Below the pieces are notes generated by a model. The model had not been told where the DNA came from. It saw only the letters and a list, made by a program, of their open reading frames with translations, and did no database searches. From NCBI GenBank assembly GCA_038532435.1, contig JBCBAP010000006.1, positions 30,963-94,962 of the forward strand: a stretch of DNA of 64,000 nt, read 5' to 3'. Below are positions 55,417 to 63,832 of the stretch, in pieces; the stretch's first letter is position 1; every line of letters starts with the position of its first letter. A program made the translations under genes and the position numbers. This stretch comes from JBCBAP01 sp038532435 (GTDB lineage: Bacteria; Pseudomonadota; Alphaproteobacteria; Rhodobacterales; Rhodobacteraceae).

Positions 55417-56376
55417 CTATTCCGCGGCGATCGCCTCGTCCTTCTCCGCGAGGTAGCGCTCCGCTTCCAGCGCAGCCATGCAGCCCATTCCGGCGCTCGT
55501 CACGGCCTGGCGGTAGACATGGTCGGTCAGGTCTCCTGCAGCGAAGACACCGGGGATCGACGTTTCCGTCGAGTCGGGCTTGGTCCAGACATAGTTGCCC
55601 GAATGGAGCTTCAGCTTGTCCTTGACGAGCTCGGACGCCGGCGCATGCCCGATCGCAACGAAAACACCTGCGCAGTCAAGCTCGGTCATCTCTCCGGTCT
55701 GGGTGTTCCGCAGCCGCACACCGGTGACGCCGAGCGGGGATTCATCCCCCAGCACTTCGTCGAGTTGCTGGAACCAGCGCGTCTCGATCTTCGGGTTCTT
55801 GAAGAGGCGATTCTGCAGAATCTTTTCCGCCCGCAGCTCGTCACGCCGGTGCACCAGGGTAACCTTGGAGGCGAAGTTGGTCAGGAAAAGAGCCTCCTCG
55901 ACCGCCGTGTTGCCGCCGCCGATCACCACGACTTCCTTGCCGCGATAGAAGAACCCGTCGCAGGTTGCACACGCGGAAACGCCGAAGCCCTTGAACTTCT
56001 CCTCCGATGGCAGACCCAGCCACCGTGCCTGCGCGCCGGTCGCGAGCACCAGAGCGTCCGCGGTGTAGACCGTGCCGCTGTCGGCGATCGCCTTAAACGG
56101 GCGGTTGTCGAGATCGAGGCTGTTGATGTGGTCGGAGATGATCTCGGTCCCCATTGCCTTGGCATGCGCCTCCATGCGGACCATCAGGTCAGGGCCCTGC
56201 ACTTTCGTATCGCCCGGCCAATTTTCCACTTCCGTGGTGATGGTGAGCTGGCCACCGGGCTGAATGCCCTGGATCAGGATGGGATCGAGCATCGCCCGCG
56301 CACCATAGACCCCGGCGGTGTAGCCCGCAGGGCCGGAGCCGACGATCAGCAGTTTGGTGTGGCGGGTCTCGGTCAT
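55417..56376 (-). CDS. trxB: Thioredoxin-disulfide reductase
   Basis: This 319-residue flavoprotein has the FAD-binding GSGPAGYTAGVYGAR at its start, the redox-active CATC in SACATCDGFFYRG near residue 135, the NADPH-binding GGGNTAVEEALFL, and the FAD-binding end GVFAAGDLTDHVYRQAVTSA. These define low-molecular-weight TrxB, which passes electrons from NADPH to thioredoxin. GAGGAA precedes the ATG. The ELM1-like gene lies upstream on the same strand, and an Lrp-type regulator gene is divergent beyond it. The 294 bp between its stop and the sulfate-activation gene hold the latter's promoter region. Confidence 0.97.
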   Translation of the reverse strand: MTETRHTKLLIVGSGPAGYTAGVYGARAMLDPILIQGIQPGGQLTITTEVENWPGDTKVQGPDLMVRMEAHAKAMGTEIISDHINSLDLDNRPFKAIADSGTVYTADALVLATGAQARWLGLPSEEKFKGFGVSACATCDGFFYRGKEVVVIGGGNTAVEEALFLTNFASKVTLVHRRDELRAEKILQNRLFKNPKIETRWFQQLDEVLGDESPLGVTGVRLRNTQTGEMTELDCAGVFVAIGHAPASELVKDKLKLHSGNYVWTKPDSTETSIPGVFAAGDLTDHVYRQAVTSAGMGCMAALEAERYLAEKDEAIAAE

Positions 56377-56442
56377 GGGACATTCCTCATCAGGTCGGCC
56401 TCGGGATATAGGAGATCGTTGCGTCTGAGGGAAGCCTTCCCG

Positions 56443-57321
56443 TCACGCAATCCCGCTCTGCAAAAGCAGCGTGGCAATGCGATCCGCTTCGCGCAAGGGG
56501 GCATAGCTCCACTCCTGCGGTCCCTTCGCGGCCGGACGGGTGATCCCCCGCTCCGAAAGGTCCCGGTGGAACCGCTGAAACTTCGCGGAGATGCGGCCCG
56601 TCCCGGAGATGTAGAGCGGCAGGCCAACGGTCGCGACCTCCGATGCCATGTTCACGCTGTCCTCCGTCACCAGGGCCGCCGCAGCGTGGTCGAGCCAGCC
56701 CGGATAGGGGTTCGGCCCTTCGCCCCGCCAGAACCCCGCATCGGCGCAGCTCTCCAGCATCTTGAGCGCGTCGGGTGGGGTGCGGCGGCTCGCCGTCGCC
56801 GCGATCCGGAACCCCGCCGCGCGGAACGGCGCGATGTCCTGCTCCAGCCTCGCGATGCTCTGCCCATCGAACGTGGCGGACCGCGAAGGACCTCCAGCCA
56901 TCACAACAAGCGTCCTGGGGGGAAGCGTGAAGCCCTTACCTGCCCGCGCGACGCGGTCTGGCGTCAGCGTGTTCATCGCCCCCACAGTCTCGATCGCGCC
57001 GCGGTAGACGTCGTGGGACGGGGTCACCACCGCATCGAACCGCAACCCGGGAACCGGAGGGCGCAGGATCGCGACCGCCTTGCGGCGCGGCGCGCGCAGG
57101 CGCGCGGCGACGATGTTGCCCTTGCGCCCCGCACCAATGACAAGCGTGGCGAGACCAATGTCAGGCGGGCGGAAGAACGTCCCGTCCCGCGGCGTCTCAT
57201 AGGGCGCGATGTGCACCGGGCGCTGCCGTCCGATCGCTTCGGCCAGTCCCTGCGCCTGAACGAGGTTTCCCGGCCGCCCGTCGGTAACAAGGGCGATGTC
57301 GAGCGGCCCGTCCTCGGTCAT
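56443..57321 (-). CDS. ELM1-like (DUF1022) glycosyltransferase-fold protein
   Basis: This 292-residue protein matches the bacterial ELM1/GtrOC1 family: TDGRPGNLVQAQGLAEAI at the N-terminus, TPSHDVYRGAIETVGAMNTL, the middle VMAGGPSRSATFDGQS and the C-terminal VTEDSVNMASEVATVGLPLY, which looks like the nucleotide-sugar binding part of GT-B enzymes. Mitochondrial ELM1 of plants affects organelle fission; the bacterial role is unknown. It precedes trxB by 66 bp on the same strand, a neighbourhood I recall as common in Rhodobacterales. Confidence 0.75.
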   Translation of the reverse strand: MTEDGPLDIALVTDGRPGNLVQAQGLAEAIGRQRPVHIAPYETPRDGTFFRPPDIGLATLVIGAGRKGNIVAARLRAPRRKAVAILRPPVPGLRFDAVVTPSHDVYRGAIETVGAMNTLTPDRVARAGKGFTLPPRTLVVMAGGPSRSATFDGQSIARLEQDIAPFRAAGFRIAATASRRTPPDALKMLESCADAGFWRGEGPNPYPGWLDHAAAALVTEDSVNMASEVATVGLPLYISGTGRISAKFQRFHRDLSERGITRPAAKGPQEWSYAPLREADRIATLLLQSGIA

Positions 57322-57457
57322 GGGTGCGGGGAGTTGGCGCGGGACGGGGAAAAGACCGTGGCGTGGTCAGGCATCCTGAGCATCTGATCCCACCCCCGGT
57401 GCGACTTTCGCGGTTCCGACGCTGCTGCGCGAAACGTTGCGCGGTCCTGAAACATTA

Positions 57458-57486
57458 TTGCGCTCGGCGGCTCGATTGCGTAATCA
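57458..57486 (+). promoter_or_regulatory. Candidate promoter of the Lrp-type gene
   Basis: TTGCGC (57458-57463) and TAATCA (57481-57486) are 17 bp apart and 41 bp before the start codon. The spacing is ideal, but the -10 is a weak match. The region also contains A/T-flanked repeats that an autoregulating Lrp-type protein could bind. Confidence 0.4.
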
Positions 57487-57527
57487 GGCACAAACGCCTC
57501 CCACGGCCACCAGACTTACAGGGACCC

Positions 57528-58028
57528 ATGCCCAGCATCAAGCTCGACCCGATCGACCGAAAGATTCTTGCCGAATTGCAGGGGGATGGTCGCATGACAA
57601 ATGTCGAGTTGAGCCGGCGCGTCGGGATCTCCGCCCCCCCGTGCCTGCGCCGGGTTCGTGCGCTTGAGGAAACCGGGTTCATCACCTCCTACCATGCGAA
57701 AGTAAACGCGCGGGAGCTCGGCTTCGAGGTTGCCGTCTTTGCCATGGTCAGCCTGAAGAGCCAGGCGGAGAAGGATCTGAGCGCGTTTGAGGAGGCGGCC
57801 CGCAGCTGGCCGCTCGTCCGCGAGTGCCACATGCTGAATGGCGAGATCGACTTCATCCTCAAGTGCGTCGCACCGGACCTGTCGAGCTTCCAGACGTTCC
57901 TGACCGAGGAGCTCACCGCGGCGGAAAACGTGGCGAGTGTGAAAACCTCGCTCGTGATCCGCAACGGCAAGGACGAACCGGGGGTACCCTTCGACGTGCT
58001 CGAAAGCCGGATCACCGACGAGGTCTGA
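57528..58028 (+). CDS. Lrp/AsnC family transcriptional regulator
   Basis: This 166-residue protein starts MPSIKLDPIDRKILAELQGD with the classical AsnC/Lrp winged helix (MTNVELSRRVGISAPPCLRR) and has the C-terminal RAM domain (FAMVSLKSQAEKDLSAFEEA, VRECHMLNGEIDFILKC). The family senses amino acids and binds DNA as octamers. ATG 57528 is taken as the start, because an open frame reaching back to 57324 lacks family similarity. The gene diverges from the ELM1-like/trxB pair and converges with the lipoprotein gene, overlapping it by 17 bp. Confidence 0.9.
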   Translation: MPSIKLDPIDRKILAELQGDGRMTNVELSRRVGISAPPCLRRVRALEETGFITSYHAKVNARELGFEVAVFAMVSLKSQAEKDLSAFEEAARSWPLVRECHMLNGEIDFILKCVAPDLSSFQTFLTEELTAAENVASVKTSLVIRNGKDEPGVPFDVLESRITDEV

Positions 58029-58476
58029 GCCGTTCCTGCACGCCCGGTCGGCGGATGAACTCATCCGCACTCAGCCAACCGACGCCGCGCAGATCATCCT
58101 CGGTGATGCTGCGGAACAGCCCGCCGCCGGGGCGTGCCGTGATCCGGTATCTGTCGATCTCTCCCTCCGTGACCGTCGCAACGACCCAGTCGACGAAGAT
58201 CAGATCCTGGTCCGGTGAGGATGGCCGGGCGGAGCCGCTGAGCAGGAAGGTCACCGGCGCCTCGAACTGTTCGAGGGCGTTTGCGGGCGGACCGAGCACC
58301 TCCGCCAATGCCTCGGCGATCTCATCATTGAGCGCGGCGTACCGTTCGCTGTCGACCACGATCTGGACGACTGCAGCACCGGGCAGCTTCACCAGCCGCG
58401 CGTCACCCTGCGGTGGCGCGACCGGCGCGACGCATCCTGCGAGCGTCAGCATCAGAAGCGCGCCCCGCCGTGTCAC
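58012..58476 (-). CDS. Putative lipoprotein of unknown function
   Basis: This 154-residue protein begins with a short positively charged, hydrophobic signal ending in the lipobox LTLAGC, so it is likely a lipoprotein. The mature part (VVQIVVDSERYAALNDEIAE; DLIFVDWVVATVTEGEIDRY) is an alpha-beta fold not assigned to a family. Its start overlaps the end of the M24 peptidase gene by 4 bp, so it is the last gene of that operon; it also overlaps the convergent regulator gene at its 3' end. Confidence 0.65.
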   Translation of the reverse strand: MTRRGALLMLTLAGCVAPVAPPQGDARLVKLPGAAVVQIVVDSERYAALNDEIAEALAEVLGPPANALEQFEAPVTFLLSGSARPSSPDQDLIFVDWVVATVTEGEIDRYRITARPGGGLFRSITEDDLRGVGWLSADEFIRRPGVQERLRPRR

Positions 58477-59609
58477 CGGACAGTCATCTCCAGCGGCAAA
58501 GCGGACAGCGGTTCGGCCCCGGCCCCGGTGACAAGCGATGTGCGCCCGAGGCTCATCGCCGTTCCCGTGTCACTGTCCATGATGATCATGTGCAGGAAGT
58601 AGACCTGATCGGCCCCGATCTCATCCGTTCCCCCGGCGTGGAACATCTGCGGTTCCATCCAGCTGGGCGAGAAGCGGGCGCCGAGCGCGTAGCCGCAGGC
58701 GTTGAGCCTGTGTGCGGCAAGACCGTGGGCATCCAGCACCTCCGCATGAGCCGCAAAGACATCCTGCAGGCGCGTGCCCGGTATGAGCCGCGCCTCGCAG
58801 GCCAGCAGCGCCTCTCGTGCTGCGGCGTGGTAACGGGCATGGTCAGGGCGCGGCTCCCCGATCACAACGGTCCGCATCAGTGCCGCGTGGTAATGACGGT
58901 AGGCCCCGGCCCATTCAAGGGTGAGCTGGTCGTTCGCATCAAGCCGCCTTCGCCCGGTCGCGTAGCGGCACATAAGCGCGTGTGCGCCCGACCCGATGAT
59001 AAACTCATTGCCCGGATAGTCGCCTCCCCCGGCAAAGACCGCGCCCTGCATTGCGGCAAGGATCGCCGCCTCATCGCCACCGGGTTTCATCAGGGGCAAG
59101 GCCGCTTCGAATGCCGCATCGCCAAGACGCGCAGCCTCCCGCACATAGGCGATTTCCTCGGCGCTCTTGGTCAGGCGCAGGCCCGGGACGAGATCCGACG
59201 CCTCTACGAGGTCGAACGCCGCCGTGACGGCGATCACCCGCTGATAGTTGCGCGCGGTCAGCCCGTGGGTGTCGGTCTCGATCCCCATCCGCCCGGAGCT
59301 CAGGCCGAGATCCGCAAGCATCTCTGCAAGGCTGTCTTCGGGCGCCGTCCCGTCGCGCCAGACGCGGATGTCCGTGAGGGTCGAAGTGATCTCCGCCTGA
59401 CGCAGATCCGCGGACCGGGTCAGCAGGTGCGCCCCGGTCGGGGTCACCACCAAACACTGGAAGAAGCAATAGCCGAACGTGTCGAACCCGGTCAGCCAGA
59501 ACTGGCTTTCGGGCGCGAAAAGCAGCATTGCGTCCAACCCCCGCACTGCCATTTCGGCGTGGAGAGCAGCCTTCCGCCGGGCGAATTCCTCTGACGTGAA
59601 ATGCAGCAT
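58473..59609 (-). CDS. M24 family metallopeptidase (Xaa-Pro peptidase/ectoine hydrolase-like)
   Basis: This 378-residue protein has a creatinase N-terminal domain (LLFAPESQFWLTGFDTFGYC) and the M24 pita-bread domain with FIIGSGAHALMCRYATGRRR, LTLEWAGAYRHYHAALMRTV and LGARFSPSWMEPQMFHAGGT. The usual metal-binding Asp/His set of aminopeptidase P is only partly evident, like in the ectoine-hydrolase (DoeA) and creatinase branches, so the substrate is uncertain. The start at 59609 is chosen, 2 bp after the PgeF stop, as the sequence before it is not M24-like. It is the fourth gene of the lgt operon. Confidence 0.75.
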   Translation of the reverse strand: MLHFTSEEFARRKAALHAEMAVRGLDAMLLFAPESQFWLTGFDTFGYCFFQCLVVTPTGAHLLTRSADLRQAEITSTLTDIRVWRDGTAPEDSLAEMLADLGLSSGRMGIETDTHGLTARNYQRVIAVTAAFDLVEASDLVPGLRLTKSAEEIAYVREAARLGDAAFEAALPLMKPGGDEAAILAAMQGAVFAGGGDYPGNEFIIGSGAHALMCRYATGRRRLDANDQLTLEWAGAYRHYHAALMRTVVIGEPRPDHARYHAAAREALLACEARLIPGTRLQDVFAAHAEVLDAHGLAAHRLNACGYALGARFSPSWMEPQMFHAGGTDEIGADQVYFLHMIIMDSDTGTAMSLGRTSLVTGAGAEPLSALPLEMTVR

Positions 59610-59611
59610 GG

Positions 59612-60361
59612 TCAGACCCTGATTGCGGAGATGAGGCGGCCATAGTCCACCTCCCCCCGGTGTGTCGCGCGGCGGAAGGAATAGAAACGTTCCGCGTCCG
59701 GATATGTGTCCCGCCCGATCCAGTCGGCAGAAATACCGGCGTCCCGACACCTGTGGAGGACATAGCCCGGCAGGTCGAACTGTGCCTTGCCCGGTGCGCC
59801 TCCCGCAAAGAAGCGGTGATGGTCGGCATCCTCATCGAGGAACCGGTCCATGAACTCCTCGCCGACTTCGTAGGAACCTTGCGCAATCGTTGGCCCGACC
59901 GTCGCCCGGATCCGGTCCCGGGCGGCCCCCAGCGTGACCATCGCGTCGACGGTCGCGTCGAGGACGCCGCCCAGCGCGCCCTTCCACCCCGCGTGAGCAG
60001 CACCCACGACGCGAGCCTCTGCGTCCGCAAAGAGGACCGGGGCGCAGTCCGCTGTCAGGATGCCGAGGACAATGCCCGGTGTCCCCGTCACCATCGCGTC
60101 ACCCCGCGGGCGGGTTTCTGTGGTTTCGGTGACCGTCACCACATCGGCGGAATGGACCTGCGCCAGGGACTTCAGGTGATCGGGCGAGGTTCCGAACCAC
60201 CCCGCAACCCGCGCCCGGTTCTCCAGCACGTTTTCGGGCCGGTCGCCGGACCCGGGACCGCAGTTGAGCCCCGCATAGACACCGTCCGACACACCTCCGG
60301 CACGGGTGAAAAAACCGTGGCGTATACCTCGCAGACTGTCGGACCGGAGGGGCTCGATCAT
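59612..60361 (-). CDS. pgeF: Laccase-domain protein (polyphenol oxidase/purine nucleoside phosphorylase)
   Basis: This 249-residue protein matches the PgeF/YfiH/DUF152 family: IRHGFFTRAGGVSDGVYAGL at the start, SLAQVHSADVVTVTE, ILTADCAPVLFADAEARVVG with the metal-binding Cys, and AAHAGWKGALGGVLDATV with the metal-binding His. Members act on purine nucleosides with phosphate; in Escherichia coli PgeF edits peptidoglycan precursors. An ATG at 60379 would add six residues. It lies between MidA and the M24 gene in a same-strand operon. Confidence 0.9.
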   Translation of the reverse strand: MIEPLRSDSLRGIRHGFFTRAGGVSDGVYAGLNCGPGSGDRPENVLENRARVAGWFGTSPDHLKSLAQVHSADVVTVTETTETRPRGDAMVTGTPGIVLGILTADCAPVLFADAEARVVGAAHAGWKGALGGVLDATVDAMVTLGAARDRIRATVGPTIAQGSYEVGEEFMDRFLDEDADHHRFFAGGAPGKAQFDLPGYVLHRCRDAGISADWIGRDTYPDAERFYSFRRATHRGEVDYGRLISAIRV

Positions 60362-60427
60362 GGCCGGGATACCCCGCAAACGACGCCGAACCGGAGTGGG
60401 AGGAATGCCTTTGTCGGCGCGGTCGGG

Positions 60428-61495
60428 TTACCCATCTGGCACATCCTCAAATCCAGGAAGCGGCGGCTCACCAGGGCCCGTCAGCCCCAATACCTTGAAG
60501 AGCGTCCCCATTTCCTCAGGATGGGTCAAGCGCCGATGCGCCGCGATCAGGGGGTCCGCCGGGGCACCAGCGCGCAGCAGCGCCTGCGCCCGCGCGGTAA
60601 TCCCGAGCGTTTCAAGAAACGCCCCCTGCCCCACGAATCCGACATCGGGAAGGCCGGACCAGACCGCAAGATCCGCAAATCGCACATGGGCGGTCAGGTC
60701 CGCGGAGCCCGGATCATCGAGCGGGTCTACCATCCGGTGCGCGCGCAGGGCCTGGAAGGTGTCCCCGGTCCCACGCCATCCACCGTAATCGATGATGAGC
60801 GCCGCCCCTCCGTGCGCGCGTATCAGCCCGCCGATGGTAGCCATCACCGGCTCCGCCGTCGGGCAATGCTCGACGATTGCCCCGTGCGGTGCGTCGGGTT
60901 CGAGTTGATCGAGCGCTGCGACGTCAATGGCAGGCGATAGCCCGATCGCGAGTTTTCCTCCATCAAGACCGACCCGCCGCTCCCGCCAGCGCCTGCGTTC
61001 CCGCTGGAACTGTCGGATCGGGAGCGCGTCAAAAAACTCGTTGGCAACCAGAAAGAGGGGCAAGTCGGGCAGATCGCCGATGTCCCGGATCCATCGGGGG
61101 CTGTGACCCTCAAGCCGTCCTTTCTGAGCCGCCATCAGAGCTTCCGAGGTTTCGAGCAGCACCACCTGCGCTGCGTCCACAAATCCGGCCACCCGGGACG
61201 TCGCGCGGAGGATGTCGACCATGAGCGTGCCCCGGCCCGGGCCGAGTTCCGCGAGCGTGAAGCGTTCCGGCGCCCCCCGGTCCTGCCAGGCCTGTGCGAG
61301 CCAGAGGCCGACCAGCTCACCGAACATCTGATGGATCTCGGGCGCCGTCGTGAAATCACCTGCGGCGCCGAGGGGGTCGCGCGTGCGGTAGTAGCCATGC
61401 TCCGGATGCTGGAGGCAAAGCGCCATGTAATCCGCGATGCTTATGGGGCCGGACGCAGCGATCTGGCGTCGGATCAGCGCCTCAAGCGGTGGCAT
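60428..61495 (-). CDS. NDUFAF7/MidA-like SAM-dependent methyltransferase
   Basis: This 355-residue protein belongs to the MidA/NDUFAF7 family: ISIADYMALCLQHPEHGYYR and DPLGAAGDFTTAPEIHQMFG at the start, the SAM-binding LAELGPGRGTLMVDILRA, and FFDALPIRQFQ. The mitochondrial relative dimethylates an arginine of a complex I subunit during assembly. The bacterial protein likely acts on the equivalent NuoD-type subunit, but this is inference. The start lies inside the end of lgt (14-bp overlap), so the genes are coupled. Confidence 0.9.
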   Translation of the reverse strand: MPPLEALIRRQIAASGPISIADYMALCLQHPEHGYYRTRDPLGAAGDFTTAPEIHQMFGELVGLWLAQAWQDRGAPERFTLAELGPGRGTLMVDILRATSRVAGFVDAAQVVLLETSEALMAAQKGRLEGHSPRWIRDIGDLPDLPLFLVANEFFDALPIRQFQRERRRWRERRVGLDGGKLAIGLSPAIDVAALDQLEPDAPHGAIVEHCPTAEPVMATIGGLIRAHGGAALIIDYGGWRGTGDTFQALRAHRMVDPLDDPGSADLTAHVRFADLAVWSGLPDVGFVGQGAFLETLGITARAQALLRAGAPADPLIAAHRRLTHPEEMGTLFKVLGLTGPGEPPLPGFEDVPDG

Positions 61496-62381
61496 GGCGC
61501 CGCCAGGTCGCCGCGATGATGAGCACGCCGATTGCGACCATGGGCAGCGACAGGACCTGCCCCATCGTGAGGCCGAACGAGGTCGCTGTCTCCCCGAGGC
61601 GGATCACATGGCCCCACGGGTTGTCCGGTTCGGTGAACTGCGGATCCCCCTGCCGGAATCCCTCGACGAAGGCGCGGGCGGCACCGTAGCCGAGGAAGAA
61701 GATCCCGATCATCAGCCCCGGCACCTTCAGCCCACCTCTCCGCCAGATGAGCCACGCCATCACGGCGAACAGGACCGCGCCCTCCAGTGCCGCCTCGTAG
61801 AGCTGCGAGGGATGCCGGGTGCAAACCGCCTCTGTCCACCAGTCCGGGCAGGTCTGGGCGCGGGGATCGGGAAAGAGCACGCCCCACGGCACCTCCGTCG
61901 GGCGGCCCCAGAGCTCCCCATTGATGAAGTTTGCCAGCCGCCCCAGCAGTATACCCATGGGTGCGGAGGCCGCTACCGCGTCCCCCACGCTGAGCACCGG
62001 CAAGCCCAGACGCAGGCAGTAAAGCCATACGCCCACGATCACGCCGAGAAACCCGCCGTGGAAGGACATGCCCCCCTCCCACACATAGGCGATCTCGACC
62101 GGGTTTGAGAGATAGTAGGCGGGCTGATAGAAAAACACGAAACCGAGCCTGCCACCCACGACGACCCCGACGATCATCCAGGTCAGCAGATCCTCGGGCT
62201 GCTTGTCGGTCATCGGCGCGGTGTTGTTCGGCCAGAGCGAAGGGCGTCGCACCATCCAGACCACAAAGCGCCACGCGAACACCAGACCGGCGATGTAGGC
62301 CAGCGCGTACCAGCGCAGGGCCAGCGTCACACCGAAAAGCTCGATGCTGAAGATCTCCGGGCTGATGTCGGGGAATGGCAT
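61482..62381 (-). CDS. lgt: Prolipoprotein diacylglyceryl transferase
   Basis: This 299-residue inner-membrane enzyme has several hydrophobic helices, the Lgt motif FHGGFLGVIVG and the signature GRLANFINGELWGRPT. It transfers diacylglycerol to the lipobox cysteine of prolipoproteins, the first maturation step. AAGGAG precedes ATG 62381; an upstream start at 62420 is rejected. It is the first gene of the minus-strand operon that runs through midA, pgeF, the M24 gene and a lipoprotein gene. Confidence 0.96.
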   Translation of the reverse strand: MPFPDISPEIFSIELFGVTLALRWYALAYIAGLVFAWRFVVWMVRRPSLWPNNTAPMTDKQPEDLLTWMIVGVVVGGRLGFVFFYQPAYYLSNPVEIAYVWEGGMSFHGGFLGVIVGVWLYCLRLGLPVLSVGDAVAASAPMGILLGRLANFINGELWGRPTEVPWGVLFPDPRAQTCPDWWTEAVCTRHPSQLYEAALEGAVLFAVMAWLIWRRGGLKVPGLMIGIFFLGYGAARAFVEGFRQGDPQFTEPDNPWGHVIRLGETATSFGLTMGQVLSLPMVAIGVLIIAATWRRHATA

Positions 62382-62527
62382 CCGGCGCTCCTTACCTCGC
62401 TGATGCCCGCGGTGTCCCAAGGGGCGGAGGGTGTGTCAACCCATCGCTTGCGGGGTGGGCGGCACCGACCCATATTCATCGTGAGGCGCGGTGAAGTGAC
62501 TGCGCGACGGGACAAGGACAAAGCACG

Positions 62528-62767
62528 ATGCAGACCCGCAACAAGGTGTTCGACGATCTCAGCCAGCTCATGACCAACGCGATGGGTGTGGCCCAGGGCG
62601 CGCGGGAGGAGGCTGAAACCGCGATGAAATCCGTCGTCGACCGCTGGCTCGCCGACCGCGACTTCGTCACGCGCGAGGAGTTTGACGCCGTGCGCGCGAT
62701 GGCCCAGAAGGCTCGCGAGGAAAACGAGGCGCTCAAGGCCCGCATCGAGGCGCTGGAAGGCAAGTGA
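62528..62767 (+). CDS. ubiK: UbiK/BMFP accessory factor-like protein
   Basis: This 79-residue helical protein (NKVFDDLSQLMTNAMGVAQG, then FVTREEFDAVRAMAQKAREE and a C-terminal coiled coil) matches the UbiK/Brucella membrane fusogenic protein family. UbiK trimers aid aerobic ubiquinone synthesis by supporting the UbiJ-lipid complex; the alphaproteobacterial version may instead act on membranes. It is divergent from lgt, with 146 bp between starts, and overlaps the DCC-family gene. Confidence 0.9.
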   Translation: MQTRNKVFDDLSQLMTNAMGVAQGAREEAETAMKSVVDRWLADRDFVTREEFDAVRAMAQKAREENEALKARIEALEGK

Positions 62768-63120
62768 CCGATCAAGCCGCGGCCCGGGAAGTCTTCTACG
62801 ATGGCGCCTGCCCGCTCTGCCGGGCAGAGATCGACCAGTACCGCGGGATGGTCGCGGACGGGTCGGTGACATGGACAAATGTCGCCGATGAGGAGCCGTT
62901 GCCCGAGGGTCTGGATCGGGAAACGCTTCTGGCCCGCTTCCACGCCCGGCGTGAGGATGGGGAAGTCGTCTCCGGCGCACGGGCGTTCCTGGCAGTCTGG
63001 CGTCAGATGAAGAGCCTGCGCTGGCTCGCTCTGATCCTGGACCGGCAACCGTTCATCGCGGTCCTCGATCTTCTCTACGCAGGGTTTCTAAAGATCCGGC
63101 CGCTTTGGCGGAAAGCCTGA
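62764..63120 (+). CDS. DCC-family (DUF393) thiol-disulfide oxidoreductase-like protein
   Basis: This 118-residue protein starts from GTG overlapping the UbiK-like stop (GTGA). It carries the DCC hallmark as VFYDGACPLCRAEI, with a CxxC redox pair, and a C-terminal hydrophobic region (LALILDRQPFIAVLDLLY). The family is thought to be thioredoxin-like. It is co-transcribed with the UbiK-like gene; substrates are unknown. Confidence 0.85.
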   Translation: MTDQAAAREVFYDGACPLCRAEIDQYRGMVADGSVTWTNVADEEPLPEGLDRETLLARFHARREDGEVVSGARAFLAVWRQMKSLRWLALILDRQPFIAVLDLLYAGFLKIRPLWRKA

Positions 63121-63832
63121 GACAGAGCACCGCCCCAGCGCCCCCTTCGTTGTGTGGCAGTCTCACACGTGGCGACGTGCAACGCGGGGCCCCGCAACCC
63201 CGGCAATGAGCATTCAAGCGGTTGTTGGCAGCCGAGTGGTCGATGCCATGCCTCGTTCCTCCGCAGCGGTCGCAGTCACGATGGTCACGCCATACCCCGC
63301 CGTTGCCAAAGAAACCGGCCGCGCCGCCGCCCTGATCGACCGCAGAGGTCGAACCGTCAACCAGACCATAGCACGCTAAGCGGTTCACGGCTCACCCGTC
63401 CCACTAGGTGTGGTTCCAGGTCAGCGCCCCATCGCCGTCAGGGTCGAAGGTGGAAATACTCTCGATGCTTGTGTTTCAGGACGCTGTGCCCTCCGTCCGT
63501 GGGAGATGGATTGTTGAGAAGGATATTTGAACGAGATCTAAAGCCGAAATATTCGTAAAAATAGATATATCTATAAAGATGGCGTGAGACGCATAAAGAA
63601 TATTTAGGTCACCGCGTTATCAGTATTTTTACTTTCACACTCTCTTCAAAATACACAAAATCCGAATGAAAAACGACGACACAGAATGGTCAAAAATTCT
63701 GACTTTACACGGCGGGTTTTTGCCCACACGATATCTCGTAGGGGCGGGGCTATATCCCACGATCCCTAGGATTACTGACGAGCCCTTGCGGGGGCATCCC
63801 TGCAAGGCGCATCTCAGCAAAAGGAGCGCGGC
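63121..63832. other. Gap without a recognised gene
   Basis: The left part (63121-63400) is GC-rich and contains short open frames, one from ATG 63206 for 57 residues, but none has a ribosome site or known motif. The right part (63540-63720) is AT-rich. The last 15 bp contain AAGGAG for the YbjN-like gene. Nothing else is supported. Confidence 0.4.

Noticed and set aside
55225..57387. 720-codon plus-strand frame opposite trxB and the ELM1-like gene
   Set aside because: It is antisense to two clear genes, crosses their boundary, and has no recognisable motif.
63154..63558. 134-codon frame between the DCC-family and YbjN-like genes
   Set aside because: Arg/Ser/Pro-rich shadow-like composition with no ribosome site or family features.
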